NCBI GenBank assembly: GCA_018340805.1 | Contig: JACMZG010001911.1 | Location: 50,161,713-50,225,712 of the forward strand | Source: Microvelia longipes | Taxonomy: Eukaryota > Arthropoda > Insecta > Hemiptera > Veliidae | DNA: 64,000 nt | Direction of reading: 5' to 3' | Shown here: piece after piece, positions 43,201 to 53,502 of the stretch | Layout: each line of letters begins with the position of its first letter | How positions within the stretch are numbered: position 1 is the stretch's first letter | The notes under the pieces: model-generated | Told to the model about the DNA's origin: nothing | The model's input: the letters and a program-made list of their open reading frames with translations, nothing else | Databases searched by the model: none | Made by a program: the position numbers and the translations under genes

Positions 43201-46200
43201 AAGAAATTAAATAAATTAAAAATAGTACAAACTATTAAAACTAGCAAAATAATTAAAAATGTTTATTTAAGAACTAGTAATAAGATAAGAAAATAATTAA
43301 ATTGGTAAGGTGAATTGTACTGATTGAGGCAGGTAGAAGAGAAAAGAGTGGGGATTATCAGTTTTAAAAAATACAACCATTATTAAGTTAATGTTAAAAG
43401 AATATTTAATACATTAGTTAGAGTGTTATCTACATCAAGGGCACTTAAAAAACTCGGTTTTGCATGTTTATTTTTAGTGTAAATATAACGTAATATGTGC
43501 ATAAAGGTCTCTTTTCTGATATATTTTATTTATTTTTTTCAAAATAATCAACTTGTATTTACAAAATAAAATACAATTTAATTAATATGCTAAAATGAAT
43601 TAAAGATTGTTATCTAAACATTATTTATTTTTAAAATAGATAAAAACTTTTACTCAAAATTCCTATAAAAGAATTTAATTAAAGCTTAAATGTTATAAAG
43701 TAGTACAAATTTTAATTTTTTAATGTTGGTTTAGTAATTACTAAAATACTATAAATATTTTATTCAGTATAAATAACTTCTAATAATGTTCTTCATATTT
43801 CATCTCACAGTCTAAAATATTTACTTTATATGTAATATTTTAACATATGAATACATTTTCACAAACAACTGACATACAGCATTGTATTATTCTCTGACTT
43901 CTGTTCTGAAATTTCACAGGTAACTAATAATTATTAAGTTCAAGAATGACAATGAACACTTCATAAGACTTGTCTTAATAGTTGACATAAGAAAATAATC
44001 AAAAGAGTTACCAAAGAAATATTTAACATCTGAAAACAAAGTTCCTATAGTACCTAATTAAACTTTTGTAAAAAATATTTTGTAAATGAGATCGACAGTA
44101 AATAAATCTATATAACCATCTCCTAGAATGTTGAATTTTATTTTTTATCATGAATTATCATTTTCCTTAAAACAATTGGTTATAAAAAACTCACAGGTTT
44201 AATTTTTTTTTAAAAAAAAACAGGCTCATCAACTTCCTTCCTACCAAATCCAATAATTTAAAATGGCCTTGAAATTTCTTTCTTAATTAAAGCTGGTTAC
44301 AATGAACTTTACTAAAAAAAGGTTTATAATGAATCAAGTAATTGTGTGTTTGCGCTTCTTTAATTAAGACATAAAATAATAGTTAGGCCTAAAACACTGA
44401 AATCCTTTCTCATTTTTGGAAGTCATAAACCAAAATAAACTCAAAAATTAAATGAATTTAAAAAGTCTTCAGGAAAAGCATTCAATAATAAATTGAAAAG
44501 AAATATGTAAACCATTGATGGCACAATTAGGTCTGTTATGTTTATCAGATATTTTTGATTTCTTTACACTCTGAAGATAATAATTATCAATTGTTTTAAA
44601 CTCTGTTCATTTTTTGATGTATAATAAAACTTGTTTTTTTAAATTAAGAACTACTGTCTTCATTATTCATTTTAGCGAATTTTTTAAAGAAAAAATGAGC
44701 TTATGAGGTAGGGGGTGATAGAAGAGGGAGGTAGATTTTTTAAAAGGGGGGGTCACCCTGATCAAGAATATATATGTATTGTGTGTGTGTGTGTGTGTGA
44801 ATATATGAAATTTGTGTTCCCTAGACGTTTCTATGGGACACGACAACTTTTGAACGCTTTCTTGGATCCAAATGAAACTAGGTACAAAAATCAACTGTGT
44901 TAATGTCCCCAGCCCAATTGTTAATTAAATATGTGTGACGTCATTAACCCACAAAAATGACCCCACAAACATTTCAAAAAATCACAAATCATCATATAGT
45001 GTTTAGATTGGGTTGAAATTTTTTATACATATACTACTATGTATGGTTTAAAAACATACAAAGTTTCATTGTATTATCAGTGTTAGTTCCATAAAAAAGC
45101 ACTCTTCTAATTAAAGGATTTGCAACACAGCAATAAGTTAAACAATAATAGTAAACAGAAATGTTATTTTTTAAATTTATTATTAATATATAATAATTTG
45201 TACAATTATTATTTTTAATATCTTTTTTTTATTAATTTTGTACAAGCAAAAAATATTGTCAGGACATATTTTGAATAAAGAAAATAATATAGAATTAAAA
45301 AAATTAGCTTAATTATCTAGAGATAAAAATAAATAAAAAATAGAAAGAAGTAAATTAATTAAACAGCCAATAAAATTTGTTAAAAAATTACAGAAAAGAT
45401 GCAAGTTATATTAAATCAATATCACTTACTTATCATAAATTATTAGAGCATCATTCTGAATTTCCTGTAAGTTTGTATTTTTATCATAAGAATTAAACTG
45501 TTTTTCAAAACTAGAAGCAGCCATCCAAAATTCTATGAATGTTATTAGTCCTTCTTGTTCTAAAAACTAAAAAATAGTCAATATGTTAAAATTATTACAA
45601 AGTAAAATATATATTTAATCATCTGACATCACAGATTTCTTGGATTAAAGAGACAATCACATAGAGTATTTGCAAGATTTTTTATTGATTTATCTTAAAG
45701 TATATCATATAAAAAAACACTGGCAAATATTAGAAAGAAAACAAAATATAATTTAGAAGATATCGAATTAGTAAAATACATAACTAAACTACTTTAAATT
45801 AAAATAATACTTTTTCAATCCAAGATCTGCAATTAACAAAGATTCGGCTGTGACAATGAGTATTCAAGATCTCTTGCAGAATGGGTTTCAGTAAAAATTA
45901 ATTCAAAATTAATAAACTATATTTATGATAAAATATTTTTATTATTAAATCATAATTAACATTACTTTCATTTAAAAAGGGCAAATCAATAATCTGAGAC
46001 ATTTGCAAGTACCTCATTATAATACAAGTATCATCAATAGCACAACAAATTTCTTCATAGTTTTTAGCGAATTTTCAATGAAAAAAGAGCTTATGAGGTT
46101 GGGGTAATGGAGGGAGGGAGTGGTGGATCTTTTGAGAGAGGAGACTTACTGAACAAAAATATATAAATATTTTTGAGGTTTATGTGTGTGAGTGAATTAT

Positions 46201-48535
46201 GTTCCTATGTTCCAGAAACTACGTTCCTGTGAGTGAACGAGATTATGTTCCTAGAAGTTTCTATGGGACACAAAAACTTTTGAATGCTTTCTCATATCGA
46301 TATGAAATTACGTACGAAAACCAACCACATTAATGCCCCTGACCTTATAGTTTTGAAATATGTGTAACATCATTAACCCACAATAATGACTTAGCAAAAT
46401 TTAAAAAATCACAAAACTTGAAAAAGTAGTCTGATCAGACTGAAATTTTAGAACACATATATTAATATGTTTGGTTAACACATGTATGAAGATAAACATT
46501 TATTATCAGGATCAGTTCCAGTTTTATAGATTGAAATATATATTTTTTTTAACTTTATTGATTATTGTCTACAATAAACGTATTTGATCTAGTGCTCATA
46601 GTAGTTAAAGTGACTTGGCAGGCTTGAAAAAAGGAATCACCTAGTGGTGGTACTCCTTGGCGTGTTAAAGAAAATGATAATATTTTACTAATAATTTAAA
46701 CATTTGGCTGGAAATAGAAATGAGTGGAATAGAAATTAGTTGAATTTTGTATGGATGAATTTCTGAAATGTTTTGCGTTTTTACATTAAAATTAATATTG
46801 ATTATAACAGAAGGTCACAGGGCTACTGCCGTCGAAGGTGTCGGGGAGGATTGGAAATGTATATCGAAAACATTTTTTGACTAATACATTTGAAAATTTG
46901 CTTATATTGTGGCAGTAAGCCACATAAATTAATAATATGACTAACTGATAAAGGAAAACAACCAGACACAAGTAGGTGGAAGGTAAAGCAGACACACGGA
47001 GGCGGGAGACCCTGAAGCTGCTCCTAGCACCGATGCCGTGTAGAGGCCGAGGCACAAAACACAGAAGCCACAGAGCAGCTAAGAGGGCAAAGGCTTCTCA
47101 AGAATAATATAAACAATAACAAGTCAAGTCAAAAAACACTCAGAGGACCTAAAGTTTAGGTTGTCTTGTTGCATTCACTAATAGCTTTAGTAATAAATGA
47201 ATAACCAGCAAATAGCTAAGAAAATGGCTAAGACAGTATGATATAGAAATCATAAGCATTATTCAACAAAATAATGAATAAAGACTAATACATTAATAAA
47301 TACCTCTACAAAGTTAGAAAGGCAGGTATCACTAAACAGTACATCACTAAGTGTCATGGTACCGCTGGTCATAATTTCAATAATATACCTAGAATGATAA
47401 TCACTAATCAAAAAATCACTCCAAGACCTGAAATAACATTAAAATAAGCATTAACATTGAAACATTAACATCTTAGGACTCTATATCTTAAGCTAAGATA
47501 AATAGTGTACACAAGATGGTAGGTAGATGAGAAGCACAAACATACTTTACTACTTGTGAAACAATGTTTAATAATTATTATTGCAATATATTTATTTATT
47601 TATATAAAACTGGTATACAACTTGTACATAAATGCAATATTTAGTGATATAACTGAATATTTTTTTCTATTTTTAGAATGACTACACTAAATACATTCTT
47701 GAAGCCATAGAGCAGGAGTATGCAATATTAAATCTGCAGACATTTTTATTAAGTACACATAAAAATACTCTGCCAAGCAGTGTTCTATATTTTTACTTTT
47801 TCATAAGTAAGATTTTTCTTTAGAAATATTTTTAAATTTATACATAAACATTTGAGTACAGGGTACCATAGAACTTTTCCTTAAACTCACTTAACTCGTC
47901 CTCAGACTAAAAAACACCCATTTTATTTCTAGCGGTCACCTCCACTTACCTTGCTCAATGCTGCCCAACATTAACGATCAAACATAAACTAGCCATATTA
48001 TAATGGATATTTAATAATAAAAACCTGCATAAAAATGAATACAAAGATACTTACTCTTTACACATGGTATGAAAGACATAATCCTTTAAAATATCTAAAC
48101 AATATCTAGCTTTGCTCATAGTATCATAGGATAATTCAGATCTTAAATCTTCTGGTATTTTAACTTTTGTTTGTGAATCTTCACTTAAATATTGTCTAAC
48201 AACTTTTGAAATAAGAGAAATTTCATTGACTGTAACATCACTTGAAGAATCCATAGACTGACTCATCAAAGAAGTTTTACTGGGAGCTCTCAGAGGTAAA
48301 GCAATTTGTTCCAAATCTAACCACATTAGGAGTATATTCAAATTTGATCGAGATTCCATAAATTGACAGAAAAATGAAAGAGCAGATTTATTTTGTAATA
48401 GATCCTGTAGTTCTAAACTCACTCTTGATTTTGGTTCACATCTTTTATGTCCTGCAAAAATTGATAAAGTAATGGTATAAAATATAGATAATGTATCTGG
48501 CAATATAGAGTAGAAACTCTAACACAGACACACAA

Positions 48536-48598
<63 letters not shown>

Positions 48599-50304
48599 AG
48601 TAAATCAGACTTAATGTAGCTGGCCCAGTGGCTCCATCGGTCTAGAAATTAGTATTGTCAAGTTTAACCCGTCCGCTCAGTCTGTCATGGGGTCCTCGTG
48701 AGGTCTATGTTTTAGACCAGCAATTCTCAGCCCTTGGGTGACACAAAATTAGATCACAGAGAAAATTATATGGAAAACATATATTTTTAAATAAAATGTT
48801 AAAAAAATATGTAGGTATACTTTTGAAAAAACTATATAAAACATAAATATTTAATAAATTTATTTTCTAGTTTAATCATTTTTAAACCTTCTATAAACAT
48901 CGATATGAACTTAGGTTGGCTATCCTACTTGTGTTTGACACTTGATCTTCATTAGATACATACATCTCTATAAGGATTACTTCTGTAACTTAGACATTTT
49001 GTTTGTCTATTAAATTGTGTATATTCTAAGCTGAATAGTAAGGAAAAGGCAAATAGGGTGTTGTTCGCCTTAAAAAATTAAAACAAAAGTAAAACCATAA
49101 TTTCAGTCTGGTGTCAGGTTGTCCAGGACCAAACTACAAGAAAAAGTCAAAGAGTGCCTTAATTAAGAGAAAAAAACCTAATACTACAAACTTTCTAGCT
49201 TGCCAATTTCTAGTTTGTCACATGCTTTAACAAAATAACCAAGTGTGGACAAGTATATTAAATGTTAAAATTAAATAATAATTATTTATTACTATAGTGC
49301 TACAGTGCTCTGTAAGTACCTGTAGCATTAATTAACTTGGCCAGCAATTGAGTTTACAGAGCAAACTGAACATATAATTTTTTTATTCTTTTAAATAAAT
49401 TTAAAAAAACCACATAATTACATTATGTAAGTATATTACATAAGTAAGGACCATTTACCAAGATTGTATTGCCATTCCATAAGTATGTAAAAATTCCAGG
49501 TTTCAAATAAAATTCGCTGACTTTTTTAAGTATTCCAGGAGGCTGGACACCCTGTCATAAATGAAGTATAACAATTGGGTCGAGGGGTAGTAACCATCAA
49601 ATTGGTTGAGAAATTATGTTTTAACTGTCTCTATTTTCACACTGACAATGTATGTTAAGACACATTAGAAAACATTGTGTGTAAAATACATCATCAGTTT
49701 TTCCACAATGAAGATCTCTTTACTTGTCTGCCTGTATTATTACATGGTAAGCAAAATGTGCAACAGCTTATAGCACTGATTAAACTCAGGGGATGTCAAC
49801 TACACTTTGAGACCAACAGATATATTTGTCAATAGGATCTATCAATTTAGTTCCCATCAAAATTTCTTTCAGCTATTTATAGAATGATTACTTCAATTAA
49901 AATCTACATAAAAACTGACAGAAAATAATAATCAACAAACTATTGTATTTTTTAATGAAGAAGTTTTTAACAATAGAAACAGAATTATTTTTCATAATTA
50001 TTGATCAACTGATACGCCGAATTGAAATGAAGGAATAAACCAGGACTGGTTGAGCTCGATACAAGCTTTAAAATTCTTTAACAAGTAAGTAGAGCTTGAC
50101 GTATAGATGTCAACGAACCAATAAAAAACTACAAATTGGTATTATACCAAACTTACCGGTGGCATCGGAACAAATAAAAGATAGCGAACTAAAACTAGAA
50201 ATATTGAATTCTTCAGGCGATATTTGTACATTGCCATTAGGGACTTTCTTAGGTGATGAATTCGGAGATTTCTGTTTGTCTTTTTTCCAAAATTGAAGCA
50301 TCAT
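37164..50304 (-). CDS. AKAP10: A-kinase anchoring protein 10 (D-AKAP2), eight exons
   Basis: Join of complements 50157-50304, 48055-48451, 47304-47427, 45430-45566, 39975-40274, 38914-38987, 38460-38512 and 37164-37274: 1,344 nt, 447 aa, all junctions GT/AG and in frame. D-AKAP2 binds both RI and RII subunits of PKA and targets the kinase to membranes. Recognisable parts in order: a short basic N terminus (MLQFWKKDKQK); first RGS-like region (LQDLLQNKSALSFFCQFMES, NILLMWLDLEQ); the continuation SWSDFLISDYHSRYIIEI; second RGS part (FIEFWMAASSFEKQF, EIQNDALIIYDKYISL); SGLSFGRIDQLGRYVAEFEP; and the C-terminal amphipathic PKA-binding helix (EEMAWRVAEMIVKEIT). The order and motifs match vertebrate AKAP10, but the protein is shorter (human about 660 aa), chiefly in the linker inside the first RGS domain. 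The vertebrate PDZ-binding C terminus is replaced by NCEEIIEDD. Confidence 0.92.
37864..38361. mobile_element. MITE with 55-bp terminal inverted repeats
   Basis: Left TIR 37864-37918 begins CTTCGGTATACGGTGCACCC; right TIR 38307-38361 is its reverse complement with one mismatch in 55. The 498-bp element lies in AKAP10 intron 7. The interior is AT-rich with repeated TTTATTTGTTGT blocks and has no credible ORF. The target duplication is not clear, so the superfamily is open. Confidence 0.85.
38460..38512 (-). CDS. AKAP10: AKAP10 exon 7
   Basis: 53-nt exon between tttgtttcag and GTAGGT. Encodes SSLGKMFKKLVNKDDDK. Confidence 0.85.
38914..38987 (-). CDS. AKAP10: AKAP10 exon 6
   Basis: 74-nt exon, SGLSFGRIDQLGRYVAEFEP followed by EPDKK, matching the TFGRVSDLGQFIRESEPEPD segment of vertebrate AKAP10. 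Donor AAAAAGA|GTAAGC. Confidence 0.9.
39415..39550 (+). mobile_element. tRNA-like SINE fragment
   Basis: ACCGGGTTCGATCCTGGTAG at 39437 contains a perfect B box (GGTTCGATCC) in a T-arm-like fold. No A box was found. Located in AKAP10 intron 5. Confidence 0.35.
39975..40274 (-). CDS. AKAP10: AKAP10 exon 5
   Basis: Acceptor ttatttttcag; donor AGAAG|GTAAAT. Encodes YISLEGKQRIGVSD...SCFTPALLSVERLM...YLGSHHYLSLL and a Ser/Pro linker. Confidence 0.9.
40905..42181. mobile_element. GGGAGTAACYAT-repeat element, copy 1, with nested repeats
   Basis: Two tandem inverted pairs (41065-41119 and 41133-41189) read GGGAGTAACCATTCAAAGAAGG...CCTTCTTC-GATGGTTACTCCC. More copies of GGGAGTAACTATCT lie at 42100-42175, and the right end is GGGAGTAACTATCTAAAGAA + GTACC. 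The interior around 41757-42110 matches 58790-59010. The left part (40905-41060) resembles 15600-15730 in family B. Confidence 0.65.
44660..45120 (+). repeat. Dispersed repeat, family B-like copy
   Basis: AGAAAAAATGAGCTTATGAG, a GT run (44779-44798), GTTTCTATGGGACACGACAA, AAACTAGGTACAAAAATCAA and TGACGTCATTAACCCACAAA (TGACGTCA at 44936-44943). Same block order as 46060-46545. Confidence 0.65.
45430..45566 (-). CDS. AKAP10: AKAP10 exon 4
   Basis: Acceptor gactattttttag; donor GATAA|GTAAGT. Encodes FLEQEGLITFIEFWMAASSF and QEIQNDALIIYD, core of the second RGS-like domain. Confidence 0.9.
46060..46545 (+). repeat. Dispersed repeat, family B-like copy
   Basis: AAAAAAGAGCTTATGAGGTT, GTTTCTATGGGACACAAAAA, AACATCATTAACCCACAATA. 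Direct repeat of 44660-45120, in AKAP10 intron 3. Here TGACGTCA has decayed to TAACATCA. Confidence 0.65.
46560..47110. other. Unassigned intronic segment with a GC-richer island
   Basis: 46970-47090 is notably GC-richer than its surroundings (CGGAGGCGGGAGACCCTGAA, TGCCGTGTAGAGGCCGAGGC). It looks like part of an old transposon, but I cannot assign it. Confidence 0.3.
47304..47427 (-). CDS. AKAP10: AKAP10 exon 3
   Basis: Acceptor gttatttcag; donor GTAGAG|GTATTT. Encodes SWSDFLISDYHSRYIIEIMT and SDVLFSDTCLSNFVE, matching the end of RGS1 and start of RGS2 in vertebrate AKAP10. Confidence 0.9.
47880..47985 (-). repeat. Family A repeat fragment
   Basis: On the minus strand: GGTGACCGCTAGAAATAAAA, then AGTCTGAGGACGAGTTAAGT, matching the right end of the 7020-7830 copy (GGTGACCGCTGAGAATGAAA). 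In AKAP10 intron 2. Confidence 0.5.
48055..48451 (-). CDS. AKAP10: AKAP10 exon 2
   Basis: Acceptor caatttttgcag; donor AAAGA|GTAAGT. Encodes the start of the first RGS-like domain and a Ser-rich insert ending ...LDILKDYVFHTMCK. Confidence 0.9.
48537..48597. repeat. (TA)n microsatellite
   Basis: TA run with two TAA interruptions, in AKAP10 intron 1. Confidence 0.9.
48612..48740 (+). mobile_element. Decayed tRNA-like SINE
   Basis: GTAGCTGGCCCAGTGGCTCC contains a perfect A-box pattern (TGGCCCAGTGG). A B box is recognisable only weakly as AAGTTTAACCCG. In AKAP10 intron 1. Confidence 0.35.
50157..50304 (-). CDS. AKAP10: AKAP10 exon 1
   Basis: Encodes the N terminus, MMLQFWKKDKQK..., up to ...SDATG. 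Two adjacent ATGs (50304 and 50301) could start it. Donor ACCG|GTAAGT, phase 1. Confidence 0.8.
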
Positions 50305-51226
50305 AAGCTAAATATTTTCTCTAGAATGAGTGCTCATCCTGTTTCCGTTTTGGTTTATTATTTGATTTCCATTATAACACGTAAAATTAAAAATTAATTT
50401 AAATTAAATTTACTTTTAAAAATTAATCGCAAAAACTAAATGTATAACAGCTCACTAATATTTGTTACCTTCGTGTAATTTCAGTGTTGGCAACAAAATA
50501 AAAAGAAAAGATAAATATAAATATAAAAATTGTGCTAAAATGAGACTTGAAACGCGAAAAATTTGTTTTATCATAATCTTGAAATATCCGTCGTTTTATT
50601 ATCTTTGATTAATTTATTTATTAAAAACTTCACACTACAGATCATTTCGGATGGAGACCCAAAATTAAGGGGGAAAATTATATCACTTTATATTCTCAGA
50701 TTTTATCCTAGGGTTGAATCAAGGATTCTTGGGTTAAATCCTTCATAAACTTTAGCATGAGGGTATACTTATGATAGGTATAGAAGTAGTAACCGCATTG
50801 AATAGGCGTTATGTTTTGAATTACTGTTTTAACTAAAAGCAGTTTGATTAATTCATGAAATATGACTTCGGCCAGGATTGAGCTGGACAAATTTTACAAA
50901 CGGGGGGGGGGGTTAGTCCATTTAAGCAACACAGTTGTAAAGAATGATTTTACTCCTGTATAAACTTATTAAAGAGCAAAGTGAGGCAATAATATTGCCT
51001 TTGTATAATAATAATACAACACTTTACAGCCATGTTGCTCATACAAATTTTAGAGCATAAGCAAATCAAATACTTCATAACACCAACACTTCAACTCCAA
51101 ACTATGACAACAAGCATGTCTAAAAACCCAACATAAACTAAAATTAAAGTATATTTTATTTTTGAAAATATAAAATCCATCCTTTAGAATTACCGTTTTT
51201 AATAATATTAAATGACAAACCGAAAT
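50305..51226. other. AKAP10 upstream region
   Basis: Presumed promoter and 5' UTR of AKAP10. No TATA box or other element that I can defend. A G10 run lies at about 50902. Confidence 0.4.
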
Positions 51227-51231
51227 ACTAA

Positions 51232-51366
51232 TGTTAAAAATGAATGACAGATGACAGCTATAGTTTTTAATATATTTATAATGATTATTTTTAAGTCATT
51301 CTTTATTGTGAATTTGATTACGAAAAATATATTGGAGTATTGAAAGATCCATTCTTGTTTGAAACA
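51232..51366 (+). repeat. 5' LTR
   Basis: 135 bp, TGTTAAAAATGAATG...TTGTTTGAAACA. Confidence 0.92.
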
Positions 51367-51476
51367 AGTGGCGACCGAAGAGCAGGAATCAGAGACCGAT
51401 CAGTAAGTTAAATAATTTAGAGTTACCTCGAGTATATTTATAATTTGTAAAAATAATTGAAAGTTTTAGTCCAAAA

Positions 51477-52475
51477 ATGAACAATAAACAATACCATAAA
51501 ATAGCAATTGAAAGGAAAATTTTGAGAACATTCTTCGTGAAAATAGATAGAGAAAATCCAGTTGTTCACAAAGAAATGTTGAGAGATAAAGGAAATAGAA
51601 TGTTTGGACTTGACGACGAAATTAGAAACTTACTATTAAAAGATGATGACATAACAGATCAAGAGTGGATAGAAGAAATGAATGAAATTGACAGTTACAG
51701 AGATCTTTATATTAATTTGTTATCAAAATCTAAATTGAAAGTCATGAATAAAGAATCGGGGAGTAATGAATTGGTTCATCACATGAATAGAAGAATGAAC
51801 ATAAGAAAACAATTAGATATATTTTTCAGAGAGATAATTGATAAAGAGAAAATTAATTTTAATGTTACAGAAGAAGAAATTTTGAATTTGTATGATGAAC
51901 CTTTTGATTTAGAACGAGATATAAATATTTACGAGAAAGACAAAGATACAATAGACGATGGACTTTTACAAGTGAAATACCGAGCTGAAGTACATAAAAT
52001 TTTAGAAAAATTGTCAGATGAAAAAAGTGTAGAAACTGTCCAAGAACAAGAAGAGTTAGAGATTTTAAAAAATACTACTGATATGAGCGCTTGTGTTAGA
52101 ATGAATGGAAAAATTAGTCTGTTAGATATAAGGAGTGCAGTAGATATCAGTTTAGAAGGGGAGGACAGTCAGAATAGTGATAATCACATAGGTGTAAATA
52201 TAGGAAAAAATCAGATAGACAAAATAATAGATACCAATTTAAGGTTAGATATAATTACAAGTTCAAAGTTAGTTTGTAGTGGTTCAGCCTCTGTCATAAT
52301 AAACACAATCGATTATTCCAATCAATTAAAAGTTTTTAAAAATTATGACATTGATGTTACTTCGACGGGTGGAGTAGATAAAATTATTAGCAAGTTTGAT
52401 AGGTGTACAGTTAATTCTATCGAATCAAAAAGTAAAAATAGTGGAGTTAACTATAATCGTCATAGACCAAAGTAA
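51477..52475 (+). CDS. Gag-like ORF of the LTR retrotransposon
   Basis: Intact 332-codon frame from ATG 51477 to TAATAA. The N-terminal 120 residues are charged and helical, with FGLDDEIRNLLLKDD and WIEEMNEIDSYRDLY, a layout typical of the N-terminal region of invertebrate Gag proteins (LDDEI..LL....E..EEIEE...Y). No zinc knuckle (CxxCxxxxHxxxxC) is present. Residues 200-332 (ISLLDIRSAVDISLE, STGGVDKIISKF) show no motif I recognise and might be fused pol remnant or novel sequence. Directly after the double stop the same frame is open again to 52718. Confidence 0.7.
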   Translation: MNNKQYHKIAIERKILRTFFVKIDRENPVVHKEMLRDKGNRMFGLDDEIRNLLLKDDDITDQEWIEEMNEIDSYRDLYINLLSKSKLKVMNKESGSNELVHHMNRRMNIRKQLDIFFREIIDKEKINFNVTEEEILNLYDEPFDLERDINIYEKDKDTIDDGLLQVKYRAEVHKILEKLSDEKSVETVQEQEELEILKNTTDMSACVRMNGKISLLDIRSAVDISLEGEDSQNSDNHIGVNIGKNQIDKIIDTNLRLDIITSSKLVCSGSASVIINTIDYSNQLKVFKNYDIDVTSTGGVDKIISKFDRCTVNSIESKSKNSGVNYNRHRPK

Positions 52476-52718
52476 TAAATTGATTTGGATACTTTAGGTT
52501 CAAGATTAAAATTTAGACATCAAATTGCAGTTAAAAATAAAATATTTAAAATATCTAGGCTAAAATGTAGAAAAACAATTATAAAAGTAAGTCCGATGTG
52601 GATTATTAATAAAATTTATAAATTTCTTTTAAATAAAGACTATATTTGTTCCAATCATGGTTATTATCAAACCAACGATTTTACAGAAGTTAGGTGGAAG
52701 TTGAGATATTGTGTTTAG
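52476..52718 (+). pseudogene. Second open segment in the LTR element, same frame
   Basis: 80 codons following TAATAA, in the same frame as the Gag-like ORF and without an early ATG: basic, RLKFRHQIAVKNKIFK, then SNHGYYQTNDFTEVRWK. It may be a remnant of the deleted pol region or a read-through extension. No match recognised. Confidence 0.3.
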
Positions 52719-52884
52719 ATAATTGTTATGTAGTTTTTCTTAAGGTGGAGAGGATTTTTTTTTAGTCTAGTTTGTTTTTGTTTGTTTTGTAAAATGGAAA
52801 ATAAAATAAAATTAAAATAATAATAGATACATAAATGAATGAATGTAGCTGTGAATAAGTGAATTTTCTTTCGGCTGGGGAGGA

Positions 52885-53019
52885 TGTTAAAAATGAATGA
52901 CAGATGACAGCTATAGTTTTTAATATATTTATAATGATTATTTTCAAGTCATTCTTTATTGTGAATTTGATTACGAAAAATATATTGGAGTATTGAAAGA
53001 TCCATTCTTGTTTGAAACA
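52885..53019 (+). repeat. 3' LTR
   Basis: 135 bp; identical to the 5' LTR except for C instead of T in ATTATTTT(T/C)AAGTC. Confidence 0.92.
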
Positions 53020-53210
53020 ACTAACATGTTTAGTATTTCATAAAAAGTTAATTATAAATAGGTAATATCGGTACATTTTTGGTTGTGGCAGGATTTTAGG
53101 GGGGACAAAGGATTTTGAGCGGAACAAAGGTGACAATAGAGGGACTGCCCCGCAAAACTTTACTTTATACTTTGATTATATTGATTATATATGAATATAT
53201 ATACTTTACT

Positions 53211-53380
53211 TTGAGCCTCCCTAAACTGATGAACAGAATATTCAGAAGAATGGATAAAGCCATACTAACAAACAATCATTAAAAACAACTGTTTTTACTT
53301 GTAGATCATCATCAGTAGAGTTGGTCAATAGATCATCATCAGTAGATTTAGATTGAAGATCATCATCAGTTTTGGGAGGC
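53211..53380. repeat. Small inverted-repeat element with internal 28-bp tandem repeats
   Basis: GCCTCCCTAAACTGATGA near 53213 is inverted at TCATCAGTTTTGGGAGGC (53363-53380). Between them AGATCATCATCAGTAGA repeats at about 53303, 53331 and 53357. Confidence 0.55.
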
Positions 53381-53440
53381 CCCTTTACTTTTTTTATAAA
53401 ATCTTGGCCTTTTAATAATTTTTATTCGCTAGTGTTTTCC

Positions 53441-53502
53441 TTTTATTATTCTTGTTGTAATTATCTATGTATTTTATTATTCTTGTTGTAATTATCTATG
53501 TA
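53441..53502. repeat. Exact 31-bp tandem duplication
   Basis: TTTTATTATTCTTGTTGTAA plus eleven further bases, repeated exactly at 53472. Confidence 0.9.

Larger units (their letters stand above)
40275..45429. other. AKAP10: AKAP10 intron 4
   Basis: 5.2 kb; holds the repeat described at 40905-42181 and the family B copy at 44660-45120. The stretch 42200-44650 is very AT-rich and has nothing recognised. Confidence 0.7.
51227..53024 (+). mobile_element. Young, compact LTR retrotransposon without pol
   Basis: Complete 1,788-bp element (51232-53019) with two 135-bp LTRs that differ at one base, ends TG...CA and a 5-bp target duplication ACTAA on both sides (51227-51231 and 53020-53024). TGGCGACCG at 51369, two bases after the 5' LTR, fits a tRNA-Arg-type primer binding site; GGGGAGGA at 52877-52884, directly before the 3' LTR, fits a polypurine tract. 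The only long ORF is Gag-like. No protease, RT, RNase H or integrase is visible, so mobility must have used proteins from another element. LTR similarity above 99% means recent insertion. Confidence 0.9.

Noticed and set aside
46792..47055. 87-codon minus-strand open frame with a hydrophobic middle
   Set aside because: It overlaps a GC-richer island in an AKAP10 intron, with no conserved motif; more likely old repeat.
53302..53374. CRISPR-like spaced repeats
   Set aside because: Only 2.6 units of a 28-bp direct tandem repeat with no variable spacers, in a eukaryotic context.
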